In this document: piece by piece, positions 7,143 through 16,200 of the stretch | Position numbering within the stretch: position 1 is the first letter of the stretch | How the letters are laid out: the number at the start of each line of letters is the position of its first letter | Assembly (NCBI GenBank): GCA_016222925.1 | Contig: JACRQB010000067.1 | Coordinates: 1 to 32,587, forward strand | DNA: 32,587 bases | Origin: Nitrospirota bacterium | GTDB lineage: Bacteria > Nitrospirota > Nitrospiria > Nitrospirales > Nitrospiraceae | Direction of reading: 5' to 3' | The notes under the pieces: model-generated | The model's database searches: none | The model's input: the letters and a program-made list of their open reading frames with translations, nothing else | Told to the model about the DNA's origin: nothing | Made by a program: the position numbers and the translations under genes

Positions 7143-8517
7143 ACAAGCAACGGGATTCTGGGTTCCACGGCCTCCGGCTCTCGATGCAGTGCTCGTGCGG
7201 CTCGAATCGTTGTCGCTCAAGCCGGAGTTCGCCCTGCAGCGGGAGATGGCGCTGGCACGGGCGTTGAGACCGTACCTGGGGGGCATCGCGGGCAGACTCG
7301 TCCCACCGCTCGCTCAAGAAACCGAACTCGCCAACCTGTTCCTTCTCTGCGATTTCTATCCTGAAGATGGGCAATTGACGTTGATCGAACAGTTGCGAGA
7401 CGTCATCACCGAACATATTCCCGAAGAGGAACGGGAGTGGCTCGATCCCTTGAAACATTCCTATCTCGATGTGCTGGAACTGACCTCCTCGCCGAAGCCA
7501 GGGAAAGATCTCACCGTGCGGTCGCTCGGAGATCGAACCGCATTGACGGTCCCTGGCCATGAATCCATCAACGATTTTGCGGCAGGCCAGGTGTTGCTGA
7601 CCCGCCTCGTGTGCACTCCGGATGGCGGCGAATCGGGCAAAGCGGTGTGGGCCGGCTGCGGAATCGTCATGTCTCAGGCCGATGCCAACTCGCTGCTCGA
7701 GATGACCGCAGAGTGGCGGAGAGAAATGGAGATGACCACCGGATCCTTTGTGTTAGGGGAGTGGAGGGAGTTTACCAAGCGTTATGGGTATATGCTGCTC
7801 TGGGCGTTCGCGCAACTCCGCACGGACGCGTTGGTGGACGCCGTCGTCCATATTTGCTATCGCCGTCCCGATGACCAGCCCTATCTCTATGCTGTGGCCC
7901 TGTACGACCACCATGAGTATCGGTTCTTTGCCGATGGGTTGTCCGAGATGAGCGAGCTTAAACCGGAGAAGACGGCGCCTCAGGTTGGAAGGCAAGGCCA
8001 GACCGACGAGATTCCTCTGGCTCGCACATGGGTGCAGCGGGACGGGAGCGGCGGGACTGACTCTATTGTCGCGAAGGTGACGCTGACGTCGTCCCAGCTC
8101 ATCGTGGAATGCGACAGTCCAGCGAGACTTGACCGGATCAAGCATCGACTCGCGGCCTCGTTTGGATTTTCACTGCATTTCAGAGGTGAGACGTTCGTGC
8201 CGCCTGCGCGGCAATTATCGATAGCCGAGCTCATGTCCGATGCGCCGCCTCCGTTGGTCGTGACACCGGAAGAAGACCATACGCTGCTCAACCAGTTTCT
8301 GGAAAAAGCCTACTTGGAGTGGTCGGATCAGCCTCACCTCGCGCTCGGTGGGCACACGCCGCGCCATGCCGCTGCATCCGCCGCCATGCGCGGCAAGGTC
8401 GGCGCCCTCATCGATGAAATGGCCCGGCATGATCCGGGCCGTCGGCGATGTGGTCGACCGGCGTTCGATTACAATCGGCTTCGCGCCCATGTAGGTGTGG
8501 AAGAACTGCCGGAGTAA
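7126..8517 (+). CDS. Uncharacterised protein, 463 aa, overlapping the DUF2934 gene
   Basis: Not recognised. From the ATG at 7126 (preceded by GGAAGAA) it encodes MKLASEQATG onward. The earlier part of the frame, from 6961, is only a shadow of the DUF2934 gene. The body is rich in acidic and hydrophobic residues with no signal peptide or membrane helix, so it is probably cytosolic. The C-terminal part has LALGGHTPRHAAASAAMRG followed by an Arg-rich tail; a G-x-TPR-x-A block of this sort also occurs at the end of some SEC-C or plasmid-type proteins, but the match is weak. Coupled translation with DUF2934, and the next gene being PPi-PFK, are the only context. A search by structure prediction would be decisive. 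Confidence 0.8.
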   Translation: MKLASEQATGFWVPRPPALDAVLVRLESLSLKPEFALQREMALARALRPYLGGIAGRLVPPLAQETELANLFLLCDFYPEDGQLTLIEQLRDVITEHIPEEEREWLDPLKHSYLDVLELTSSPKPGKDLTVRSLGDRTALTVPGHESINDFAAGQVLLTRLVCTPDGGESGKAVWAGCGIVMSQADANSLLEMTAEWRREMEMTTGSFVLGEWREFTKRYGYMLLWAFAQLRTDALVDAVVHICYRRPDDQPYLYAVALYDHHEYRFFADGLSEMSELKPEKTAPQVGRQGQTDEIPLARTWVQRDGSGGTDSIVAKVTLTSSQLIVECDSPARLDRIKHRLAASFGFSLHFRGETFVPPARQLSIAELMSDAPPPLVVTPEEDHTLLNQFLEKAYLEWSDQPHLALGGHTPRHAAASAAMRGKVGALIDEMARHDPGRRRCGRPAFDYNRLRAHVGVEELPE

Positions 8518-8620
8518 TTCAAGCCGCACCCCTTGCCTCCTGACGAGATGGAGTATACAACCATGCCGCAGATCATGAAAAAGCCGGAGGACCGACGGAA
8601 ACATCTGTAGGGAACAATCG

Positions 8621-9868
8621 ATGACGGATCAGCTCAAGACGGTCGGCATTCTCGTTGGTGGAGGGCCTGCGCCAGGGATCAACAGTGTGATCAGCGCGAC
8701 GACGATCCGCAGTATCCTTGGAGGATCTGACGTCCTCGGGCTGATCGATGGATTTAAATGGCTGATGGAGGGGAGCCCTGGGCAAGCGCGACCGCTCTCG
8801 ATCGAGGACGTCAGCCGAATCCATTTCCGGGGGGGGGCGTATTTGGGCACCTCGCGCGCGAACCCAACGAAGAGCGTCGAGCATCTCGACAATGTCTTGT
8901 TCGGACTGTCGAGTCTCGGCATCACGCGGCTGGTGACGATTGGCGGGGACGACACCGCATTTTCGGCTATGAAGCTGGAGGAACGGTCTAACGGTCAACT
9001 ACAAGTAGTCCATGTCCCCAAGACGATCGACAATGATCTGGATCTTCCTCATGGGATTCCGACATTCGGGTTTCAAACGGCCCGTCACGTCGGGGCGGAG
9101 ATCGTGAAGAACCTGATGGTAGACGCCCGCACCACGACACACTGGTACTTAGTCGTGACCATGGGGCGCAAGGCCGGCCATCTCGCCTTGGGGATTGGAA
9201 AGGCCGCCGGTGCGACGCTGACGATCATTCCTGAAGAGTTTCAAGAGAGGCCGGTCAAGTTGCAACGGGTCGTCGATCTCTTGATCGGAGCCATAATCAA
9301 GCGTCTGGAACATGGTCGGGCCGACGGGGTTGCGGTGCTGGCCGAAGGACTGATCGAAATCATTGATTCTCGTGATCTTGGCGGGTTAGAGCATGTCGAG
9401 CGAGACGAACATGGCCATTTGCGAATGAATGACGTGGATCTCGGCGATCTGTTGCGGCGCGAACTGACGAAGCAGCTTCACCAGTTAGGGCTTTCCATCA
9501 GCCTGGTGGCCAAGAACGTGGGATATGAGCTTCGCTGTGCCGATCCGATTCCATACGATATCGAATACACACGCGATCTCGGCTATTGCGCCGCTCAGTA
9601 TCTGCTCGACGGCGGAACATCAGCCATGGTCTCCATTCAAAACGGACGGTTCACCCCGATTCCGTTCAAACAGATGGTGGATTCTTCCACAGGACGGACG
9701 AAAGTGAGGATGGTGGATATCGATTCCCAGTCCTACCAGATCGCTCGGCAATACATGATTCGACTCACAGATGAAGACATGAATAATCGGGATATGTTGG
9801 GCCGCTGTGCCGCCTTGGCCAACCTGTCTCCGGAGGCGTTTCGAGAACGGTTCGGTACAGTTGGTTGA
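8621..9868 (+). CDS. pfp: PPi-dependent 6-phosphofructokinase
   Basis: 415 residues. Interconverts fructose 6-phosphate and fructose 1,6-bisphosphate, using pyrophosphate as phosphoryl donor. Family motifs: GGGPAPGINSVI near the N-terminus, GGDD at 108-111, PKTIDND at 133-139 and MGRKAGHLA at about 181-189. In ATP-using PFKs the residue matching D111 is Gly (GGDGS) and the one matching K134 is Gly (PGTIDND). Asp and Lys at these sites are the established PPi-PFK signature, so the donor is most likely PPi and the reaction reversible. An AGGGAA ribosome-binding site precedes the ATG. It sits between an unknown gene and a UspA, and is a possible glycolysis/gluconeogenesis control point under energy stress. 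Confidence 0.93.
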   Translation: MTDQLKTVGILVGGGPAPGINSVISATTIRSILGGSDVLGLIDGFKWLMEGSPGQARPLSIEDVSRIHFRGGAYLGTSRANPTKSVEHLDNVLFGLSSLGITRLVTIGGDDTAFSAMKLEERSNGQLQVVHVPKTIDNDLDLPHGIPTFGFQTARHVGAEIVKNLMVDARTTTHWYLVVTMGRKAGHLALGIGKAAGATLTIIPEEFQERPVKLQRVVDLLIGAIIKRLEHGRADGVAVLAEGLIEIIDSRDLGGLEHVERDEHGHLRMNDVDLGDLLRRELTKQLHQLGLSISLVAKNVGYELRCADPIPYDIEYTRDLGYCAAQYLLDGGTSAMVSIQNGRFTPIPFKQMVDSSTGRTKVRMVDIDSQSYQIARQYMIRLTDEDMNNRDMLGRCAALANLSPEAFRERFGTVG

Positions 9869-9909
9869 ACAACATGGGTCTAGCTCGTCGAAAATAAAGG
9901 ATATCCGAC

Positions 9910-10767
9910 ATGAAGATTCTTGCGACAGTTGATGGGTCGAAACATGGTCAGTGGGCGATCGAGTGGTTAGCGGAGATGCCGTTCGCGGTGCAGCCGGTCG
10001 TTCGTGTGCTGCATGTTATCGATGTGGCGAGCGTTCGGGCTCCTTTTATGATCCAGCCGGCGATCGTCGGGACCGGACGATACATTCAGTCCGAAGTGAA
10101 GCGCCTGGAAACAGCGGCTAAGTCCACTAAAAAAGCATCGGAGGGCTTATTGTCGACGCTCGGCTTGAGTGGGACTGTGACGACCGACCAGGGCGCGGTG
10201 GCAGCGACGATCATGAAGCATGCGCAGCGTGGGGTCGGCCTCCTGTCGATCGGGGCCCGAGGCTTGGATGCTTTGGATCGGTTCATGCTGGGCAGCATCT
10301 CGAATCATGCCATCCACCATGCTCCTTGCTCGGTGCTGGTGGTGAAAGAGTCCCCTCGCCCCGTCCGGCATTTGATACTGGCAGTCGATGGGTCGGCTGC
10401 CTCGAATAAGGCGGTCCAGTTTCTTCTTCGCACGATCAATCCAATGCCTGATGGTCCGGATCATGAACCGGTCATGGTGACTGTGATGCACGTGGTGCCT
10501 TATTTTAAGTATCCGGAAGTGAAAGAAGCCGGGAACGCGCTGGTGGAGCGCTATAGTGCTAAGCTCTCGAAATCAGGCTTCCAGATACGTGAAGTCTTGA
10601 GGCTGGGGAAGCCGGCAGACGAGATTCTGACAGTGGCCAAACAGGAGAAGCCGGATCTGATTATGACCGGAGCGAAGGGGTTGGGCGCAATCCGCCGAGT
10701 GCTGCTCGGCAGCGTCTCTACCCGTGTGGTGCAACATGCCCACTGTGGAGTGCTCGTGGTCCGCTGA
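9910..10767 (+). CDS. Tandem-domain universal stress protein
   Basis: 285 residues with two Usp domains. Domain 1 starts MKILATVDGSKHGQW and has SIGARGLDALDRFMLGSIS. Domain 2 starts HLILAVDGSAASNKA and has MTGAKGLGAIRRVLLGSVS. Both nucleotide-binding patterns are complete. An AAAGGATAT ribosome-binding site precedes the ATG, 41 bases after the phosphofructokinase stop, so cotranscription with it is likely. It is closer in style to the frameshifted minus-strand Usp (LVGARGLGPI) than to the other two. Confidence 0.92.
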   Translation: MKILATVDGSKHGQWAIEWLAEMPFAVQPVVRVLHVIDVASVRAPFMIQPAIVGTGRYIQSEVKRLETAAKSTKKASEGLLSTLGLSGTVTTDQGAVAATIMKHAQRGVGLLSIGARGLDALDRFMLGSISNHAIHHAPCSVLVVKESPRPVRHLILAVDGSAASNKAVQFLLRTINPMPDGPDHEPVMVTVMHVVPYFKYPEVKEAGNALVERYSAKLSKSGFQIREVLRLGKPADEILTVAKQEKPDLIMTGAKGLGAIRRVLLGSVSTRVVQHAHCGVLVVR

Positions 10768-10842
10768 AGATCAAAAGTAGGGGGTGGCTCATGGCCGGAG
10801 GAACAGGCTTGACGGAAAGGAAGAAGGCGCAATAGACTGACA

Positions 10843-10866
10843 CCCTCTCGGATCAACAAGAGAGGG
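10843..10866 (+). promoter_or_regulatory. Hairpin that includes the Shine-Dalgarno of the MarR-like gene
   Basis: CCCTCTC (10843-10849) pairs exactly with GAGAGGG (10860-10866). The right arm is the ribosome-binding site of the ATG at 10873. A folded transcript would hide the site, so translation may be sensitive to unfolding by a factor, temperature or coupled transcription. Seen in sequence; function is inference. Confidence 0.4.
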
Positions 10867-10872
10867 AAACGT

Positions 10873-11553
10873 ATGACCGCATTAATGAAGATTGACCAAG
10901 AGTCGCTCCCCGATCGTTTAGTGACGGGGCTTTCAAAAATCGGGTTGGCGATGAAGAGCCGTGCCTGGAGGCGAAAGGGACGGGCAGGGATTGGTCCCTT
11001 GCAAATCCAAGTGCTGACGTTTCTCCGATCTCGGCCGAATCATTCGGCTACCGTTTCGACGATTGCCCGAGAACTCTCCGTGAAACTGCCGACTGCTTCT
11101 GAAGTCATCCGAACGCTTGAGGGTAAGCGATTGGTCCGCCGGCGCCGCCGTGAAATCGACAACCGCGTCGTGACGGTTCACCTCACCTCCCTCGGGGCGA
11201 AGGCAGGCCATGTGGAAAACCGATGGCCGGAGATTCTGGCGTCTGCGACCAAGAATTTGTCCGTGCAAGAGCAGGTCGCGCTTCTGAGTTCGCTCGTGAA
11301 GCTGATTCGCGCGCTTCAATTGCAAGGAGAAATCCCTGTTGCGCGCATGTGCGTCTCCTGCGAGCATTTCCGTCCGCATGCCTATGCGGAATCGGACCAA
11401 CCTCATCACTGTGACTTCTACAATGTTGCGTTCGGAGATCGAGCATTCCGCCTTGATTGCCCCGAGTACGTGGAAGCTCCAGCGGAAGATCCGAGTAAGA
11501 AGGCTGATTCTCACAAAGCTGAGACCATGGCCCAAGGCTTAGCTGCCGGGTGA
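10873..11553 (+). CDS. MarR-type winged-helix regulator with a C-terminal four-cysteine motif
   Basis: 226 residues. Residues about 15-150 form a MarR-like winged helix; the recognition helix region is TVSTIARELSVKLPTASEVI and the wing RRRRREIDNRVVTVHL. An added C-terminal region has C160-x2-C163, then HHC (C180) and DCPEY (C196), four cysteines with nearby histidines that could bind zinc or an Fe-S cluster. Such a tail suits a metal- or redox-responsive regulator. The target genes are unknown; the upstream PPi-PFK/UspA genes are candidates. The 3' end overlaps the convergent lipoprotein gene by 15 bases. Confidence 0.85.
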   Translation: MTALMKIDQESLPDRLVTGLSKIGLAMKSRAWRRKGRAGIGPLQIQVLTFLRSRPNHSATVSTIARELSVKLPTASEVIRTLEGKRLVRRRRREIDNRVVTVHLTSLGAKAGHVENRWPEILASATKNLSVQEQVALLSSLVKLIRALQLQGEIPVARMCVSCEHFRPHAYAESDQPHHCDFYNVAFGDRAFRLDCPEYVEAPAEDPSKKADSHKAETMAQGLAAG

Positions 11554-12129
11554 CGATTTATCATGGGGCAGCTTCTGGAACGGCTGCTCTGTTCGGCTGA
11601 GGTAGAGTGCTCCGTCCCCCTCGATCTGCCTCATTAAGTCTTCCAACGCTCCCTGTAGGGCGGTTTCGATGGGGTCGCGGTCGGACGCCGTGACCCACCG
11701 CACCGATGATCCCGCTGCAGTGTGTTCGGCACGATAGGACTTCATAACTTCGGCAGCTTCGCTCATCTCTGCTTGTAACACGATTCGATACTGATAGAGG
11801 CCACTGCGAGAGGTCAGCCTCAATTTCGTGGCCACGCGAAGCGTCAGGTCGGCTGGGTCAGGCGAGACCGACGTGAAGGTGCCTCGTTGTTGCAGGCATC
11901 GCACGACGGCCTGTTTCAGGTCGAGATGCGGCCATTCCAGTAAGGCGATGCCTGGCCGATGGTCCGCGCCTTCCATTGCAATCGGGCTGACAACGGCCTG
12001 AAGTGTTCGAGGGATCGTGACGGACGACAGGCTGATGGGGAGAGGCGTCACCTGAATCCGATGGACACATCCCGCCCCTGTGATGCAGAGGGCGAGCAGG
12101 AGCATTGTGAACCGTATCGAGTGGGTCAT
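11539..12129 (-). CDS. Putative lipoprotein of unknown function
   Basis: 196 residues from the ATG at 12129; the TTG six bases upstream is a less likely start. The N-terminus has a hydrophobic signal (FTMLLLALCITGAGC) with a possible, not ideal, lipobox ending in Cys. The mature part alternates short beta-like segments (LTLRVATKLRLTSRSG and YQYRIVLQAEMSEAA) and has no catalytic motif that I recognise. It follows the next lipoprotein gene by 56 bases on the same strand, forming a two-gene unit convergent with the MarR-like gene. Confidence 0.75.
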   Translation of the reverse strand: MTHSIRFTMLLLALCITGAGCVHRIQVTPLPISLSSVTIPRTLQAVVSPIAMEGADHRPGIALLEWPHLDLKQAVVRCLQQRGTFTSVSPDPADLTLRVATKLRLTSRSGLYQYRIVLQAEMSEAAEVMKSYRAEHTAAGSSVRWVTASDRDPIETALQGALEDLMRQIEGDGALYLSRTEQPFQKLPHDKSSPGS

Positions 12130-12185
12130 CAGCAATCAAGGGATAGGCGGCTCGAACACTCCTCACAGTGTTGTGATCTGCGCGA

Positions 12186-12677
12186 TTAGTGAGTCGAGTT
12201 GGGAGAGGGCCCCGACAGGATCTCCAAGTCGTTCAACGCTCGAGCAGCCTGTTCTCGGTAGGTACGTTCCGTCGGGTCCGTGTAGGTATCGACCACACGT
12301 TGATAGGAGGCACGGGCTTTCTCCGGTTGCTGCTTGATCGCGAAATATTGTCCCAACGCGATCCAGTTCTGAGCCGCCGTTCCTCGAGCCGTTTTCATTA
12401 ATGCGAACTCCCGTTCGACCTGCGACATTCCCAGTTGATGACCTTGCTTCCTGACGGTGTCCGCCATCTGATCGGCCATGGCTTCGATCTGTTCATTTTC
12501 GTGAACCGCTGCGGCCACTCGATTGGCCTTCAGGTGCGTATAGAAGGTCTCGACGTGGTCCTTCATGACATCCGCTCGTCGTTGATAGGTGTCTGTTGCA
12601 CAACCAGACAGAAGAAGGACAAACAACGAGATGGCACCTGTCGTTCGGTAGAAGAAGAGGTGAGTGGAGGTTTTCAC
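12186..12677 (-). CDS. Lipoprotein with TPR-like C-terminal region
   Basis: 163 residues. A clear lipoprotein signal peptide ends LLLSGC, with the lipidated Cys at 26. The mature region is mostly helical and charged, and its second half (NWIALGQYFAIKQQPEKARA and SYQRVVDTY) resembles a tetratricopeptide-type helix pair. Probably attached to the inner face of the outer membrane or the periplasmic side of the inner membrane; partners unknown. First gene of the pair with the lipoprotein ending at 11539. Confidence 0.8.
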   Translation of the reverse strand: MKTSTHLFFYRTTGAISLFVLLLSGCATDTYQRRADVMKDHVETFYTHLKANRVAAAVHENEQIEAMADQMADTVRKQGHQLGMSQVEREFALMKTARGTAAQNWIALGQYFAIKQQPEKARASYQRVVDTYTDPTERTYREQAARALNDLEILSGPSPNSTH

Positions 12678-12880
12678 CTGGGGCCTCGTAGATTAAGAGT
12701 CCTTGTGTGTCTATCTATGGGAGTCTAGCATACACCCAGCCGGACAAACACGAGCTCGATCGGCGGTCGCAAAGCCTCTTGAACCTCCGACAACGGCTGC
12801 GCTATCCTAGCCTCCGATTTTCTAGCGGTGAAAATCTTCGCGAGGGTGAGGGTGGGCCTTCGAACAACGAGGAGGATGAT

Positions 12881-13306
<426 letters not shown>

Positions 13307-13402
13307 CGCGCACGTATCGGCTCACGCTCAGCGGTCAGTTTTCGGCGACGTGACGTGAATCCGTCGGCGAAGGCTGGCCGCTGATTGTTTTTGGAGAGAG
13401 GA

Positions 13403-14683
13403 ATGAAAGGTCTCAGTCTCCTTACCCCAATCGACTCCACGCAGTTGGAGAAGGAAACGCTGCGGATCTACGAGGTCTGTGACGGCTGCCGGCGCTGCTT
13501 CAATCTCTGTCCCTCGTTCAACACACTCTTAGATCGGATTGATGTGCACGAGGGTGATGTGGCCAAGCTGACCCCCGCCGATCATCATCAAGTCGTCGAT
13601 GAATGCTACTACTGCAAGCTCTGCTTCAACCATTGTCCCTATACTCCGCCGCATCACTATCAAATCGACTTCCCGCATTTGATGGTTGCCTGGAAGAAGC
13701 GTCTTGCGGCGGAGCGTGGCGTTCGGTGGCGAGATCGCCTGTTGATCATGACAGATGTGATCGGAAGACTTGGCAGTGCCACCGCCTCGCTCACGAACAG
13801 GTTGTTGGAGAACCGGCTTGTGCGCAGCCTTCTGGAACGAGTCATGGGGATTCATCGGGACCGCCGGCTGTTGCACTTCTCTCAAGAGACATTTTCCCGC
13901 TGGTTCAGTCGTCGAACCAAAATGGCCACAGCCGATCCACCCGTCCGCAAGGTCGCCCTCTTTGCCAGTTGTCTCGTAAACTTTCAGGCGACCGACGTCG
14001 GCAAAGCGACAGTGCAAGTGTTGGAGAAAAACGGCGTTCAGGTCGTGGTTCCAGAGCAGCGCTGTTGCGGGATGCCCAGTTTTGATATTGGGGATATCCA
14101 GGCGATTCAACAGGCTGCTCGAAGCAACGTCGCGTCATTGTACCCGTTGGTCGTCGAAGGGTACGATGTGGTGGTTCCGACCGCCAGTTGCAGTTTGATG
14201 TTGAAACGCGAATATCCGGAACTCTCTCGCGATGAGAAGACGAAACGGGTCGCGGAGCGGACCTTCGATGTCTGTGAATATCTGATGGCTATGAAAAAAA
14301 CAGGCCACTTGGCGACCGATTTCACGCAGAAGCCAGGGCGGGTCGCCTATCAGATTCCCTGCCACCTCAGGGATCAGAATATCGGGTTTAAATCCAGAGA
14401 ACTCATGGAGTGTGCCGGCGCACAGGTCGAGGTGATCGAACAGTGTTCGGGGCACGACGGCGCCTGGTCGGCCAAGACGGAGTTTTTCCAACTTTCAATG
14501 AAGATTGCCGGGAAGGCTATGCGAGCGATCGAGCATTCACAAGCGGACCTTGTCGCGTCGGATTGTCCCTTGGCCGGATTGCAGTTGGATCAGGCCGGCG
14601 CGTCGGCCCATGTGGGAGGACGGAGCACTCTGCATCCGATTCAGATTGTCCGTGATGCCTATGGGTTGCCACGACAACCATGA
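13403..14683 (+). CDS. GlpC/HdrD-like Fe-S protein (heterodisulfide reductase-related)
   Basis: 426 residues from the ATG at 13403, chosen because GGAGAGAGG lies just before it (the TTG at 13385 lies ahead of that site). Two ferredoxin-type 4Fe-4S motifs, C26-x2-C29-x2-C32-x3-C36P and C68-x2-C71-x2-C74-x3-C78P, are followed by two CCG-type regions (RCCGMPSF about 220, and CHLRDQNIG plus CSGHDG about 335-360). This is the layout of the Fe-S subunits of glycolate oxidase, anaerobic glycerol 3-phosphate dehydrogenase and HdrD. No flavin partner gene is adjacent, so the electron donor is unclear. It is 96 bases from rubrerythrin and is followed by DUF3501. Confidence 0.9.
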   Translation: MKGLSLLTPIDSTQLEKETLRIYEVCDGCRRCFNLCPSFNTLLDRIDVHEGDVAKLTPADHHQVVDECYYCKLCFNHCPYTPPHHYQIDFPHLMVAWKKRLAAERGVRWRDRLLIMTDVIGRLGSATASLTNRLLENRLVRSLLERVMGIHRDRRLLHFSQETFSRWFSRRTKMATADPPVRKVALFASCLVNFQATDVGKATVQVLEKNGVQVVVPEQRCCGMPSFDIGDIQAIQQAARSNVASLYPLVVEGYDVVVPTASCSLMLKREYPELSRDEKTKRVAERTFDVCEYLMAMKKTGHLATDFTQKPGRVAYQIPCHLRDQNIGFKSRELMECAGAQVEVIEQCSGHDGAWSAKTEFFQLSMKIAGKAMRAIEHSQADLVASDCPLAGLQLDQAGASAHVGGRSTLHPIQIVRDAYGLPRQP

Positions 14684-14732
14684 GGCCGGAGTCAGCTTCA
14701 CGCTGGGCGAATCATGAGAGAGGGGAGACTCG

Positions 14733-15323
14733 GTGAAAGCAATTGCTCCAGAAGATATTATCCCGTACCAGGAGTACGAGCGGCAGCGTGAGGTCTTTCG
14801 AGCGAAGATCATCGCACTGAAGCAGCGGCGGCGCATGGCGGTCGGCCCCTGTATCACGATGGTATTCGAGAATCGTCAAACGGTGCAGTTCCAAATTCAG
14901 GAGATGATCCGCGTCGAGCGGATTTTCGATCCGGTCAAGGTTCAGGATGAACTGGATGTGTACAATGCCCTTCTGCCGACTCCGGGCGAGTTGAGCGCGA
15001 CTCTGTTGATCGAGATTACCCAGGACACGATGATCAAGGAACGGCTCGATCAGTTCATGGGGCTGGATCACGGAGAAAAAGTAGCCATTGTCGCCGGGGG
15101 CCAGGAAGTATTCGGCGAATTTGAAGGAGGCCGGAGCCATGAGACGAAAATCAGCGCGGTCCATTTCGTGAAGTTCCGCCCGACCGCATCCATGACCAAG
15201 ACCTTTGCAGACCTCAGCCAACCTGTTACGATCCGTGTCAACCATGGCGACTATCGAGAAGAGGCGTCTGTGTCCGGCACCATGCGCGAAGAGTGGCTCG
15301 CCGATGTAAAGGGCGGTGCGTAG
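14733..15323 (+). CDS. DUF3501 family protein
   Basis: 196 residues starting at a GTG with a GGGGAG ribosome-binding site. Family hallmarks: EDIIPYQEYERQREVFRAKI, RRRMAVGPCITMVFENR and QIQEMIRVERIF near the N-terminus. DUF3501 has no known activity but is recurrently next to rubrerythrin and the GlpC-like Fe-S protein, as here. No signal peptide or membrane helix, so cytosolic. It follows the Fe-S gene by 49 bases and precedes the PTPS-like gene by 12 bases, consistent with one operon. Confidence 0.88.
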   Translation: MKAIAPEDIIPYQEYERQREVFRAKIIALKQRRRMAVGPCITMVFENRQTVQFQIQEMIRVERIFDPVKVQDELDVYNALLPTPGELSATLLIEITQDTMIKERLDQFMGLDHGEKVAIVAGGQEVFGEFEGGRSHETKISAVHFVKFRPTASMTKTFADLSQPVTIRVNHGDYREEASVSGTMREEWLADVKGGA

Positions 15324-15335
15324 CACCGGAAAACC

Positions 15336-16088
15336 ATGCCCCCTGTTTTGTTGACGAAACGGATTGAATTTGCCGCCGCGCATCGCTATGGACGGCCGGA
15401 ATGGGATGACGCGAAGAATCGCACGGTGTTTGGGCGCTGCTACAATCCTCCCGCGCACGGACACAACTACCTGCTTGAACTCACCGTCTCCGGCGACATC
15501 GATTCGAAGACCGGCATGGTCGTCAATCTGTTCGATCTCAAACGAGTGCTCCTGGACGTGATCGAAGAATTTGACCATAAGAACCTCAATCTCGACATGC
15601 CCTACTTCAAAGACCGGATTCCGACCTCCGAAAATTTCGCGCATGTGCTGTGGACGAAGTTGGCGGCTCAACGGGACATCGGCGCCCTCCACACCCTTCG
15701 GCTCTGTGAGGACGAAGATCTCTATGCCGAGATCACCGCAGCCGACGGGCCGGACGCCGCTGCCGTCGCGAAACGATATTCGTTCAACGCGATCCACGAG
15801 AGCCATCAGGGGCGAGACTGGGACTGTTATGTGACGGTTCACGGGACGATCGATCCGGTGACGGGCATGGTGACCGACATCGGCGCGCTGGATCGATTAG
15901 TGGAAGACAAGGTCATCAAGCCATTTGATGGGCAGGATCTCCGACAGGTGCTTGGCTCAGAAATGGTGAGAGGGGAAGCCCTCGCACAGACCATCTGGGA
16001 CCGTCTCGCCGGACATCTCTCAGGTGGAACCCTTCGCAACGTCCGCCTCGTCCAAACCCGCGACCTCTCATTCGACTATGGGGGGTAG
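15336..16088 (+). CDS. Two-domain 6-pyruvoyltetrahydropterin synthase-like protein
   Basis: 250 residues, about twice the usual length. Domain 1 (1-130) is a complete PTPS/QueD fold: zinc ligands H16 (AAAHR), H41 and H43 (HGHNY), a cysteine C35, D80-H81 (DHKNLN), PTSEN, and E125. The spacing C-x5-HGHNY matches the animal-type PTPS pattern rather than the C-x3-HGH of QueD, so tetrahydropterin rather than preQ0 synthesis is possible. Domain 2 (145-250) has the same fold signatures (FNAIHES, VTGMVTDIGAL) but lacks the HGHNY pair, the Asp-His pair and the catalytic Glu, so it is probably inactive and structural. It is last in the rubrerythrin-DUF3501 cluster. Confidence 0.87.
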   Translation: MPPVLLTKRIEFAAAHRYGRPEWDDAKNRTVFGRCYNPPAHGHNYLLELTVSGDIDSKTGMVVNLFDLKRVLLDVIEEFDHKNLNLDMPYFKDRIPTSENFAHVLWTKLAAQRDIGALHTLRLCEDEDLYAEITAADGPDAAAVAKRYSFNAIHESHQGRDWDCYVTVHGTIDPVTGMVTDIGALDRLVEDKVIKPFDGQDLRQVLGSEMVRGEALAQTIWDRLAGHLSGGTLRNVRLVQTRDLSFDYGG

Positions 16089-16200
16089 GCGGTGCCCGTG
16101 TACTCCGATCATGGGTGATACAGCATACCAAACCCGCTATGATTAGCCATAAGAGGCGATGTCGCTACCTAATCTTCATCATTTCGGCAAGCCTGTAGCG

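Noticed and set aside
8564..8611. 15-codon ORF (MPQIMKKPEDRRKHL) before PPi-PFK
   Set aside because: No ribosome-binding site of note and too short to judge; probably leader RNA.
12707..12880. 58-codon extension of rubrerythrin
   Set aside because: Non-conserved; the GAGGAGG site and family start place the ATG at 12881.
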